From positions 682,001 through 746,000 of the forward strand of contig JBIIAO010000002.1 in assembly GCA_044239865.1 (NCBI GenBank): 64,000 nt of DNA. Direction: 5' to 3'. The notes under the pieces were generated by a model. It was not told the origin of the DNA and made no database searches. It was given only the letters and a program-made list of their open reading frames with translations. Positions 50,822 through 58,766 of the stretch are shown here, piece after piece. Every line of letters begins with the position of its first letter. Position 1 is the stretch's first letter. The DNA is from CAIZGX01 sp044239865. GTDB taxonomy: Bacteria; Bacteroidota; Bacteroidia; Flavobacteriales_D; Sanyastnellaceae. The position numbers were made by a program, and so were the translations under genes.

Positions 50822-52351
50822 TTAAAAGTACTGATTCAACGCCACAACCTTCCTAACCGCTTCATGCAAATCTGCAATTGGAATACGCTCCTGTTGCATG
50901 CTGTCGCGATGACGAATGGTTACGCAATTGTCTTCCAAGGTTTCGTTGTCTACCGTTACGCAAATAGGAGTTCCAATGGCGTCTTGTCTTCTGTATCTGC
51001 GACCAATGGCGTCTTTGTCGTCGTATTGTAAGTTGAAGTCTAACTTCAATAGGTCTACAATTTCTTTTGCTTTTTCTGGAAGGCCGTCTTTCTTCACCAA
51101 TGGCAATACCGCTAGTTTCACAGGTGCCAAGGCTGCTGGAATGCGAAGAACCGTGCGCTCACTTCCATCTTCCAACTTCTCTTCCACAAATGAACTCGAC
51201 AACACAGCCAAGAACATGCGGTCTAATCCGATAGAGGTTTCAATGACATACGGAACAAAACTTTCGTTCGTTTCCGGATCGAAATAACGCAACTTCTTCC
51301 CACTAAATTCCTCGTGTTTTTTCAAATCGAAATCGGTGCGAGAATGTATTCCTTCCAACTCTTTGAATCCCATTGGGAAGTTGAACTCAATGTCACAAGC
51401 CGCATTGGCGTAGTGCGCCAGCTTCAAGTGATCGTGGAACTTGTAATTTCCTTCGCCCAATCCTAATGCATTGTGCCACTTAATACGCTCGTTCTTCCAG
51501 TAGTTGTACCACTCCATTTCAGTACCCGGCTTCACGAAATATTGCATCTCCATTTGTTCGAATTCGCGCATGCGGAAAATGAACTGACGTGCAATAATTT
51601 CATTGCGAAAAGCTTTTCCAATTTGTGCAATTCCGAATGGAAGTTTCATTCTTCCTGTCTTCTGAACGTTCAAGAAATTCACGAAAATTCCTTGCGCTGT
51701 TTCCGGACGTAAATAAATAACTCCAGCTTCGCCGCTTACTGCGCCAAGCTCTGTTTTGAACATAAGATTAAACTGACGAACATCTGTCCAGTTGCGCGAT
51801 CCAGTCTCTGGATCAGCAATTTCACAGTCTTCAATCAATTGCTTTAATCCTTCTAAATCACTCGCTTCCAACGCCACTTTCATGCGCGTTTTCACAGCAT
51901 CTATTTTCTCTTGTGCACGAAGTACATTCGGATTCGTTGCACGGAATTGCTCTTCGTCGAATGCATCGCCAAAACGACTTTTCGCCTTCTCTATTTCTTT
52001 GGTAATTTTCGCTTCGCTTTTCGCCATGTAGTCTTCCAACAACACGTCTGCGCGGTAGCGTTTCTTACTGTCTTTGTTATCAATCAACGGATCGTTGAAC
52101 GCATCTACGTGTCCGCTTGCTTTCCATGTGGTCGGATGCATGAAGATGGAAGCATCAATGCCCACAATGTTCTGGTGCATGCGCGTCATAGCGGTCCACC
52201 AGTAGTTTTTGATGTTGTTTTTCAATTCAACACCCAACTGACCGTAGTCGTAGGCAGCCGAAAGGCCATCGTAAATTTCAGAGGAAGGAAATACAAATCC
52301 GTATTCCTTTGCGTGCGAGATTACCGCTTTTAATTTGTCTTCTTGTGCCAT
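50822..52351 (-). CDS. glyS: Glycyl-tRNA synthetase, single-chain alpha2 type
   Basis: The 509-residue class II synthetase starts at ATG 52351 ('MAQEDKLKAVISHAKEYGFV'). It has 'YDYGQLGVELKNNIK', motif 2 'FGIAQIGKAFRNEI' and 'FRMREFEQMEMQYF'. The C-terminal anticodon-binding domain is marked by 'LAVLPLVKKDGLPEKAKE'. This is the eukaryote/Bacillus-type enzyme, not the alpha2beta2 form. An in-frame extension to 52444 overlaps purQ and is unlikely. Its stop touches the mini-hairpin array. purQ lies upstream on the same strand. Confidence 0.94.
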   Translation of the reverse strand: MAQEDKLKAVISHAKEYGFVFPSSEIYDGLSAAYDYGQLGVELKNNIKNYWWTAMTRMHQNIVGIDASIFMHPTTWKASGHVDAFNDPLIDNKDSKKRYRADVLLEDYMAKSEAKITKEIEKAKSRFGDAFDEEQFRATNPNVLRAQEKIDAVKTRMKVALEASDLEGLKQLIEDCEIADPETGSRNWTDVRQFNLMFKTELGAVSGEAGVIYLRPETAQGIFVNFLNVQKTGRMKLPFGIAQIGKAFRNEIIARQFIFRMREFEQMEMQYFVKPGTEMEWYNYWKNERIKWHNALGLGEGNYKFHDHLKLAHYANAACDIEFNFPMGFKELEGIHSRTDFDLKKHEEFSGKKLRYFDPETNESFVPYVIETSIGLDRMFLAVLSSSFVEEKLEDGSERTVLRIPAALAPVKLAVLPLVKKDGLPEKAKEIVDLLKLDFNLQYDDKDAIGRRYRRQDAIGTPICVTVDNETLEDNCVTIRHRDSMQQERIPIADLHEAVRKVVALNQYF

Positions 52352-52373
52352 AACGGCTGCAAAGATAGGACTA

Positions 52374-53060
52374 TTAAATTCTTTCGAGAAGCGCTTCGAA
52401 GATTTCTCTTCCGTCGGTGTTTTCCAATTCGAAATCGGCTGCACGCTCTGGGTGAGGCATCATTCCAAATACATTTTTACCTGCATTGCAAATACCCGCG
52501 ATGTTGTTCAACGAGCCATTCGGATTGAAGTCTTCATTTACCACACCGTCTGCAGAGCAATAGCGGAACAACACTTGATCGTTGTCTTCAATTTGCTTCA
52601 ACACATCGGCAGGAGCAAAGAAGTTTCCTTCTCCGTGAGCAATTGGAATTTGGAATGCTTTTTCGCGATCTAAACCGGCAGTTAAAACCGCGCTGGTTGA
52701 AGCCGCTTTCAAGTGAACATTCTTACAAATGAATTTTCTAGTCGTGTTGTGCAACAGGGCTCCTGGAAGCAATTTCGCTTCTGTTAAGATTTGAAATCCG
52801 TTGCAAATTCCCATCACATATCCACCGCGATTAGCATGTGCTACTACTTCTTCCATAATTGGAGAAAAGCGTGCAATGGCTCCGCTGCGAAGGTAATCAC
52901 CGTAGCTGAATCCGCCTGGAACAAATATGAAATCACAACCTTGAAGGTCACGGTCTTTGTGCCAAAGTTTTACCACTTCTTGTCCCATGATGTGCGACAT
53001 GGAATACACCAAATCTTCATCACAATTGCTACCTGGAAAAACTACGACACCAAATTTCAT
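52374..53060 (-). CDS. purQ: Phosphoribosylformylglycinamidine synthase subunit PurQ
   Basis: The 228-residue class I glutamine amidotransferase starts at 53060 ('MKFGVVVFPGSNCDEDL'). It has 'FVPGGFSYGDYLRSGAIA', the nucleophile Cys in 'VMGICNGFQILTEA', and the His-Glu pair in 'FGMMPHPERA'. It supplies ammonia to PurL in purine synthesis. This is the stand-alone PurQ of the small-PurL system. It lies 34 bases after a membrane-protein gene and 22 bases before glyS on the same strand. Confidence 0.94.
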   Translation of the reverse strand: MKFGVVVFPGSNCDEDLVYSMSHIMGQEVVKLWHKDRDLQGCDFIFVPGGFSYGDYLRSGAIARFSPIMEEVVAHANRGGYVMGICNGFQILTEAKLLPGALLHNTTRKFICKNVHLKAASTSAVLTAGLDREKAFQIPIAHGEGNFFAPADVLKQIEDNDQVLFRYCSADGVVNEDFNPNGSLNNIAGICNAGKNVFGMMPHPERAADFELENTDGREIFEALLERI

Positions 53061-53094
53061 AGAAGAGAATTTTTGCAAAAGTAAGCTAAACTTT

Positions 53095-54099
53095 TCACCA
53101 CTGAAACACCGGAATAAGTTGTGTTTGCTCAATCAAGATCCAAAGGCTTACGGCCACTGAGATATAGAAGAATACGGGGGCGAAAAGCGAAACGCGATAA
53201 TTCGAATACCAATAGGAAAGACAGAAGATGAGCCCAAGTCCAACCCCTTCAATAATGAGGTGGTTTAGAAATAACCATCCGGCTGTAACAGAGCCCAGCA
53301 TGGCAATGCACATGAATACGATAATCCATTTCGAGTTTCTGTTTTTGTTCGTGTTCAAGTCTCCTGATGAAACGAGCGATTGCATAGAGAATAGCAAGGA
53401 CAAGGCGCACAGGGCATAGAAAGATAATTTCGAATAGGAATGAATCATCCAATTGTCTTGCGTATTCAAGCTAATGATGCGCTTGAACAAATAGAAATTC
53501 CAATTGTCCATGAGTAGGTATTGCGCTGCGAAGCAATAGCTGAATGGGAAAGCGAATCCGGCAAGGGGCATAATGTATTCACGGAAGTTGAATCCTCGTG
53601 TGAAGATGACCGCTACCAAAAGCATGGGCAGCAGAGTCAAGTAGAGAGGGAAGCACAAGGCGGCCAGACCAAACCAGAATCCGGCGCGGAAATAGGGGTC
53701 GAGGGCAGTTTTCTGTCTATACACTTCGAGCAAACGATTGGCTCCAACGGTCATAAATATCTGAGCAAGCAGAAAAGTAATGCTGTGATTCAACAAGAAA
53801 ATAACCGTGAATAAATTTGAAAAAATGAGCGCGGGAACATAGGTTGGACCGTTGTGAAACTCGTGCCTATTGTACACCCAGTTAAACAAAATACCCCCGA
53901 GAGTTATGATAATCCACGCCACGCTAGCGCCGAGCCAAGGGGTAAGCACACATTCGAAATTAATAATATCGAAAGGAAATTGTTGCGGCACTTCGGGAAT
54001 GACATATCCGAAAAGGCAAGGCAGGAAAATCAGAAGGTTTGTAAAAGGCAACACAAACAGGAGGTAAGGTTGATTGCTTGAAAATTGCCGTAGGATCAT
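53095..54099 (-). CDS. Polytopic membrane protein of unknown function (DUF6427-like)
   Basis: The 334-residue protein has about nine to ten predicted membrane helices and no soluble domain. Its N-terminus 'MILRQFSSNQPYLLFVLPF' and its position beside a tiny membrane-protein gene recall the DUF6427 proteins of Flavobacteriia, often found near nucleotide-metabolism genes. That assignment is from memory and uncertain. Function is unknown. It is upstream of purQ on the same strand and divergent from the 62-residue protein. Confidence 0.6.
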   Translation of the reverse strand: MILRQFSSNQPYLLFVLPFTNLLIFLPCLFGYVIPEVPQQFPFDIINFECVLTPWLGASVAWIIITLGGILFNWVYNRHEFHNGPTYVPALIFSNLFTVIFLLNHSITFLLAQIFMTVGANRLLEVYRQKTALDPYFRAGFWFGLAALCFPLYLTLLPMLLVAVIFTRGFNFREYIMPLAGFAFPFSYCFAAQYLLMDNWNFYLFKRIISLNTQDNWMIHSYSKLSFYALCALSLLFSMQSLVSSGDLNTNKNRNSKWIIVFMCIAMLGSVTAGWLFLNHLIIEGVGLGLIFCLSYWYSNYRVSLFAPVFFYISVAVSLWILIEQTQLIPVFQW

Positions 54100-54183
54100 G
54101 TTATTTGAATTGAAGCAAAATTGAGGAGAAAATGTTCCACTTTCAAAAGGAATGCTTAAATTCGCAAAGAAAATAATGCAATC

Positions 54184-54372
54184 ATGAACTTACAAACAGT
54201 CCTTGCCCCAATCGTAGACATTTCACAATGGATTTTCCGTAACGTTATGGAACCACTTGGAAACACCTTCAGTATCATTTGCATCATAGGGGCGTTCTTC
54301 GGAATTTACTTGTGGATTAGCATGCAGAAGCGTTTCACTGCCGAAGCAAAGAAGAACGGAACAATAATCTAA
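54184..54372 (+). CDS. Small single-pass membrane protein (62 residues)
   Basis: The 62-residue protein has one or two hydrophobic segments (about 5-20 and 28-46) and a basic C-terminus ('MQKRFTAEAKKNG'). It may correspond to the small DUF6341-type proteins that accompany DUF6427 in Flavobacteriia, but it is too short to be sure. The TAAATTCG box at 54157-54164 lies 19 bases before the ATG. A terminator-like hairpin starts about 34 bases after the stop. Confidence 0.6.
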   Translation: MNLQTVLAPIVDISQWIFRNVMEPLGNTFSIICIIGAFFGIYLWISMQKRFTAEAKKNGTII

Positions 54373-54402
54373 GAAATATTGGCTTCGGCCTTCCTAAACA
54401 TA

Positions 54403-55386
54403 TTGAAACCCCGCTGGTTCGAGAACTTTCGAATCGTTGGGGTTTTTCTTTTTCTTTTTTTTCTAGTTGGAAGTGTATCGTTCGGTCAGTCGGAAAATCG
54501 TTTGGGTTATTTCGAATTGGATCAAACACTACAGACTTCATCGGGTGAATTATCGGGAACGCTTACGGTTCCCATCTTGAAGGGAACCTTTCCAGTTGCT
54601 TTGATTATCGCGGGTTCTGGACCCACCGATCGCAACGGGAACAATGCGCAAATGAAAAATAATTCATTGCAGTTACTGGCGCATGAGTTGGCTGCGCAAG
54701 GAATTGCGTCGCTTCGTTACGACAAACGCGGCATCGGGGCGAGCAAGGGAGCTCTCATTTCAGAAGAGAATCTTCGATTCGAAAATTATGCGGAAGACGC
54801 GAAGGCGTGGGCCTCGCAATTGAAAGCCGATTCGCGATTTAACAAATTAATTATAATCGGTCACAGCGAAGGGTCTTTGTTAGGCATGTTGGCATGCGAA
54901 CATGCCGATGCTTTCGTTTCGCTAGCCGGCGCAGGAAGGCCCATTGATGTTATATTGAAGGAACAGCTTGCGGTGCAGTTAAAAGGAAAGAAGAAACTTC
55001 TCCGCGCAGCGAATGAAGGCCTTTCGGAGCTCAAGGAAGGCAAGTTGGTGGAAGACGCACCGGTGGAATTGTTTGGCTTGTTTCGTCCCTCTGTTCAGCC
55101 TTACATGATGTCTTGGATGAAATACGATCCGGCATTGGAGATTTCGAAATTGAAAATTCCGATTGTGATTGTTCAAGGCAGCACCGACCTTCAGGTTCAA
55201 GTGAAAGACGCTGAATTGCTTCACGCCGCTTCCATAGGCTCTCGATATATTTTAATTGAAGGCATGAATCACATTTTCAAGATAGCTCCTTCAGATAGAG
55301 AGAAAAATATTGAAACGTATAGCAAGCCGGAATTACCAATTGTACAAGAATTGATTCGGGCAATATGTAATTCTGTTCAGGGCTGA
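54403..55386 (+). CDS. Exported alpha/beta hydrolase
   Basis: This is an alpha/beta hydrolase with 'VALIIAGSGPTDRNGNN', nucleophile elbow 'IIGHSEGSLLGML', 'PIVIVQGSTDLQVQ' (acid region) and the terminal His in 'IEGMNHIFK'. A signal peptide ('VGVFLFLFFLVGSVSFGQ') precedes it. The start is unclear. No ATG or GTG exists before the signal peptide, so translation must begin at TTG 54403 or TTG 54379. I use 54403 (327 residues). The signal-peptide codons coincide with a terminator-like hairpin and T-tract. Ester substrates are unknown. Confidence 0.78.
   Translation: MKPRWFENFRIVGVFLFLFFLVGSVSFGQSENRLGYFELDQTLQTSSGELSGTLTVPILKGTFPVALIIAGSGPTDRNGNNAQMKNNSLQLLAHELAAQGIASLRYDKRGIGASKGALISEENLRFENYAEDAKAWASQLKADSRFNKLIIIGHSEGSLLGMLACEHADAFVSLAGAGRPIDVILKEQLAVQLKGKKKLLRAANEGLSELKEGKLVEDAPVELFGLFRPSVQPYMMSWMKYDPALEISKLKIPIVIVQGSTDLQVQVKDAELLHAASIGSRYILIEGMNHIFKIAPSDREKNIETYSKPELPIVQELIRAICNSVQG
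54406..54463 (+). terminator. Terminator-like hairpin overlapping the start of the hydrolase gene
   Basis: AAACCCC (54406-54412) pairs with GGGGTTT (54439-54445), with an inner GGTTCGA/TCGAATC pairing. A long T-rich tract to about 54463 follows. It looks like the end of the small membrane-protein transcript, yet it lies inside the signal-peptide codons of the next gene. Confidence 0.7.
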
Positions 55387-55398
55387 ATGAAAAAACAC

Positions 55399-57222
55399 TT
55401 ATTTATCGGAAATTTTTACAATACGCCTGGGGTTTGAATTTGAGTCGATTGAGAAAAAATAAACACCATCAGTCAGGTTTTGCAATTCAAATGTGTTGCT
55501 AAGCGTTTGAATAACTCCGGACTTAACGGTTCTTCCCGCGGAGTCGCGAATGAAAAAAGACTTGCCTAGGTCACCCATTGTGACATTAACAGCTAGATTA
55601 TCATTGAACGGATTAGGGTACAAGGAGAAGGTGGCTGAGGGGTCGTCTTCAATTTCGATTGTGCTCGTTAGCGTCAGGGTTGTTATGAGATTGCAACCGT
55701 CGGCGCTCTCTTCGGTGAACGTATAAATTCCCGGAGACAAAAGGGTGTCTCCATTAAATATATATGGGAATACAGCGGTTGAAACATTTACACTTGTTGA
55801 AGAACTGAAATTGAGGGTCAAATCAAGATGAATTACAGAGTCGCAACCTAAATTATTTGTGGTAACAAATACAGCGGTGTTGTTAGATGTGTTGTAGGTG
55901 ACCCCATCTATCCACGTATAACTGTCGCAAGCAGAGAGACTGTCTATACTTGTTTGGGGAAGTATGACGGTAAGATAAAGCGTGTCAACAACGTTAAGCG
56001 GCGTTGTATATGTGTACACTCCAGAACTTTGGTAATTCTGCCCATTCCACAAATAAGGAAGTGTATTAGAGCAAATTGAATCATAGGTTGTTAATGGGAG
56101 ACCCGAACAATTAACTAGGTTAAGTATGTTTGAATTTAGCAAAAGTCCATTACCGAGGTTCCCCGCCCCATTGGCCCCGCATGCCCATATGCTATTATCG
56201 TTTTTTAAATTAACCGAACGTAAAAAACTGGCACTAATAGAAGTCCATAAACTACCGACCCCAAGACTAACGGGGATGTTAGAATCTGTGTTCGTTCCGT
56301 TTCCGAGCTCACCCGCTGGGTTTCTGCCCCAAGACCACATACTACCGTCGTTTCTCAACCCAAGAGAATGCTGATAACCGGCACTTATTTTAGACCAATT
56401 CGATACCCCGGGAATTTGAACAGGGATAAAACTGTCCGTGTTGGTACCGTCACCAAACTGCCCATACAGATTACTTCCCCATGCCCACAATGTCCCGTCG
56501 TTTTTGACAGCCATACAATGAAACACCCCAGAGGCAATGTCGGTCCAGACACCTGACAAGATTTGAGTTGGAGTATTAACAGGTCCAAAAAAGATCGGAG
56601 AAATAGCTTGCTGACCCTCTAAATTTATACCCCAAGACCAAACGGACCCATCATTTTTTATAGCAAGAGAATGGTAACCCCCTCCGTTGATTTTAAACCA
56701 ATCTACGGCATTACCTATTTGCGTCGGGATTGTTTTAGTTATGAAGGTGCCGTCTCCTAATTCTCCATTTAAGTTATTGCCCCATGCCCACAATTCGTTA
56801 TTTACCGTGAGAGCCAAACTATGATATAATCCAGGGCTTGCATTTAACCAATTTGTTGCTGATCCTATTTGAACAGGAATGTTTTTATTGATCAACGTCC
56901 CATCACCAAGCTGTCCCGAGGTGTTTTGACCCCATGCCCAAAGCGTTCCGTCAGTTTTAATAGCAACGGAGTGATGATAGCCAGCACTTATGCTAGCCCA
57001 ATTGTTTCCAACACCAATTTGAATAGGGGTATACTTGTCGATCAATGTTCCATCGCCCAATTGCCCGTATTGATTACTTCCCCATGCCCACAATGTCCCA
57101 TCATTTTTTATAGCCAATGAGAAAAAACCACCAGAGGTCAGACTTTGCCAACATTGGCAATTCCCGGTTGAAGGAAGTGTTAAGCCACAAATTAAGAGCA
57201 GCGAAAAAACAAATTTACCCAT
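55399..57222 (-). CDS. RCC1-repeat protein with T9SS type A sorting domain
   Basis: The 607-residue exported protein has a signal peptide ending near 'LPSTGNCQ'. About seven RCC1-type blades follow (roughly residues 28-370), each reading like 'LAIKNDGTLWAWGSN' then 'GQLGDGT', giving a seven-bladed propeller. Then comes a Bacteroidota secreted-protein region with 'TYDSICSNTLPYLWNG' and 'SLSACDSYTW'. The type A sorting domain closes the chain ('FSLYPNPFNDNLAVNV', 'GVYFFSIDSN'). It is probably surface-exposed. The repeats carry near-identical DNA stretches and may recombine. It stands downstream of a DUF1456 gene on the same strand. Confidence 0.87.
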   Translation of the reverse strand: MGKFVFSLLLICGLTLPSTGNCQCWQSLTSGGFFSLAIKNDGTLWAWGSNQYGQLGDGTLIDKYTPIQIGVGNNWASISAGYHHSVAIKTDGTLWAWGQNTSGQLGDGTLINKNIPVQIGSATNWLNASPGLYHSLALTVNNELWAWGNNLNGELGDGTFITKTIPTQIGNAVDWFKINGGGYHSLAIKNDGSVWSWGINLEGQQAISPIFFGPVNTPTQILSGVWTDIASGVFHCMAVKNDGTLWAWGSNLYGQFGDGTNTDSFIPVQIPGVSNWSKISAGYQHSLGLRNDGSMWSWGRNPAGELGNGTNTDSNIPVSLGVGSLWTSISASFLRSVNLKNDNSIWACGANGAGNLGNGLLLNSNILNLVNCSGLPLTTYDSICSNTLPYLWNGQNYQSSGVYTYTTPLNVVDTLYLTVILPQTSIDSLSACDSYTWIDGVTYNTSNNTAVFVTTNNLGCDSVIHLDLTLNFSSSTSVNVSTAVFPYIFNGDTLLSPGIYTFTEESADGCNLITTLTLTSTIEIEDDPSATFSLYPNPFNDNLAVNVTMGDLGKSFFIRDSAGRTVKSGVIQTLSNTFELQNLTDGVYFFSIDSNSNPRRIVKISDK

Positions 57223-57231
57223 GAGACTAAG

Positions 57232-57705
57232 TTATGAAATCTTTCTTTCGTTGGGAGACATTTTCTCCAACCCCTGAAAGAAATTGCGAATCACCTGATT
57301 GTTGCATTCGACATACTGTCGTTGCGTGGGGCTGCGAAAGAAAGCACTGAGTTCGTGCTTGCTCATTTTCATTTCGGCAAGCGACAAGATTTGAATAATA
57401 TCCTCGTCAATTAAATTCAGCGCTATGCGCATCTTTCGGAAGATGAGATTATTCGTCAAGCGTTTCTCTGGAACCGGCAACGGACCGTCTTTTCGTCCGC
57501 GTTTATGAATGATAAATCCGTTTAGAAAAATGGAAAGCATCTCATCATTAATATCGAGATACTCTTCGTGATCTTCTTTCTTCAACCAATCACTCACATC
57601 GGATCGAGTAACCATAACATCTGTCAAAGCGAAAATGTCTATCATCTGCTGATCAGAGAAGTCATAAATAAATCGAATGCGACGGAAGATGCTGTTGTTG
57701 GTCAT
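57232..57705 (-). CDS. DUF1456 family protein (YehS-like)
   Basis: The 157-residue protein consists of two similar halves. Each has the 'FRRIRFIYDFSDQQMIDIF' / 'FRKMRIALNLIDEDIIQIL' helix followed by a 'WLKKEDHEEY' / 'FFRSPTQRQYVEC' segment, which is the DUF1456 (YehS) pattern. The function is unknown. It is cytoplasmic. It lies 10 bases ahead of the RCC1-repeat gene on the same strand and about 85 bases from array D. Confidence 0.88.
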   Translation of the reverse strand: MTNNSIFRRIRFIYDFSDQQMIDIFALTDVMVTRSDVSDWLKKEDHEEYLDINDEMLSIFLNGFIIHKRGRKDGPLPVPEKRLTNNLIFRKMRIALNLIDEDIIQILSLAEMKMSKHELSAFFRSPTQRQYVECNNQVIRNFFQGLEKMSPNERKIS

Positions 57706-57789
57706 GAGGTTAATTATTGTTCTGCGAACTTACAAACAGAATGCGTTGCGAAGGCGAATGGCTTTGCGAAGGCAACAAGCATTGCGAGG

Positions 57790-57932
57790 GTGAATTCTTC
57801 ACGAGGGTCCTTCGGACGAGGGTTGCAAGCAACGAGGGTCTTCGACGATTTTAATTACGAAGTAGGAATTATGAAATAGGAATTACGAAGTAGGAATAAC
57901 ACCGAAGGTTTTCCAATAAAGCCGGAGGCTTT
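57790..57932 (-). repeat. Composite mini-hairpin array behind mazF
   Basis: Read on the minus strand from the mazF stop, the blocks are: AAAGCC-TCC-GGCTTT (overlapping the stop), spacer ATTGG, AAAACC-TTC-GGTGTT, then TAC-TTC-GTA, TAT-TTC-ATA and TAC-TTC-GTA with ATTCC spacers. After these come GTC-GAA-GAC, GTTGC-TT-GCAAC, GTCC-GAA-GGAC and GTGAA-GAA-TTCAC with CCTC spacers. The order of block types equals that behind ddl. A degenerate tail of similar sequence continues to about 57740. Confidence 0.9.
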
Positions 57933-58267
57933 CACAGTTCTAGGACAATTCTCAAATTCTCCTTCAACCGCGCTATCTGCGCCCGAGTGAGCTTTCCGAG
58001 TTTTTTAATGAATCGTTTATTGTCTATTGCGCGAAGCTGATCTACAAGTACATCGCTATTTTCATCGAGTTGCTTTTTGGTAAGTGCAACACGAAGAATT
58101 TTTACATCTGGAAGAACGTTGGTTGTAATGGGACAGATTAAAGTAGAAAGATGAATATCGTTCAGCAGGTTTGTTTGCACCACAACGACAGGACGGACCT
58201 TTCCAGGTTCCGTGCCTTTAGAGGGGTTCAGGTTCGCTAACCAGATTTCGTATTGACTAATCTTCAT
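57932..58267 (-). CDS. MazF/PemK-type endoribonuclease toxin
   Basis: The 111-residue protein, read from ATG 58267, has the PemK/MazF signature 'YEIWLANLNPSKGTEPGKVR' followed by 'RPVVVVQTNLLND' and a 'STLICPITTNV' strand. Such toxins cut mRNA at short sequences. The start overlaps the antitoxin's 3' end by 11 bases (58257-58267), usual for mazEF pairs. A mini-hairpin array starts at its stop codon. Confidence 0.88.
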   Translation of the reverse strand: MKISQYEIWLANLNPSKGTEPGKVRPVVVVQTNLLNDIHLSTLICPITTNVLPDVKILRVALTKKQLDENSDVLVDQLRAIDNKRFIKKLGKLTRAQIARLKENLRIVLEL

Positions 58268-58487
58268 CGATGAGTCTTTCGTATTCATCTAAAATATCTC
58301 TGCTCGAACCGTAAGCCGCACGCGATTCTTTCACGAGTTGATCACGCAACATCTTCCGATTGTAATACTTGTTGTATATCGCCAACGCCTCATTTATGTA
58401 GCGATTCCGAGTGGTGCCTAATTTCTCTACGACCTTTTCTGTTTCTAAGAAAATTTCGTCGTCGAGTTTCAGTGAAAGATTTTTCAT
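58257..58487 (-). CDS. Antitoxin of the MazF-like pair (ribbon-helix-helix type)
   Basis: The 76-residue protein has a short N-terminal strand 'KNLSLKLDDEIFLET' and helices with 'TTRNRYINEALAIYNKYYN', as in ribbon-helix-helix (CopG/Arc-like) antitoxins. An acidic tail ('SSRDILDEYERLIDED') follows that would occupy the toxin. It probably represses its own promoter. It overlaps the toxin gene downstream. Confidence 0.82.
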   Translation of the reverse strand: MKNLSLKLDDEIFLETEKVVEKLGTTRNRYINEALAIYNKYYNRKMLRDQLVKESRAAYGSSRDILDEYERLIDED

Positions 58488-58602
58488 CCACCAAAGATAG
58501 TGTATACCGAAGGTGTATACATCGCGCGTCGAGAATTTCTTTTGTGAGGTAAGAGAAGTTAAGAGAGGGTAAGAAAAGGGAAGATGCGAACTTCGTAATG
58601 GG

Positions 58603-58766
58603 AACTACGTTATTCCTACTGCGTAATGCCTATTTCATAATTACTACTTCGTAATGTTCATTGCTTTTTAAATCCGAAGGATTTCCCATTACCTAGTAGG
58701 AATAAAATCTCTGATTTTCCAATTACGCAGTAGGAATAAAACCGAAGGTTTTCCAATAACGTAGTT
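58603..58766. repeat. Mini-hairpin array between mazE and rlmF, with two facing halves
   Basis: Reading from the rlmF stop on the minus strand: AAC-TAC-GTT (overlapping the stop), AAAACC-TTC-GGTTTT (58738-58752), TAC-TGC-GTA, AAAATC-AGA-GATTTT (58704-58718), TAC-TAG-GTA and AAATCC-TTC-GGATTT (58670-58684), with alternating ATTGG/ATTCC spacers. The other half (58603-58653) reads on the plus strand: AAC-TAC-GTT, TAC-TGC-GTA, TAT-TTC-ATA and TAC-TTC-GTA. All stems pair although sequences differ. The rest of the 277-base gap holds no gene. Confidence 0.88.

Noticed and set aside
50632..50856. Open frames of 74 and 125 codons across the hairpin array
   Set aside because: They encode only translated array repeats, lack a start context and run into glyS antisense.
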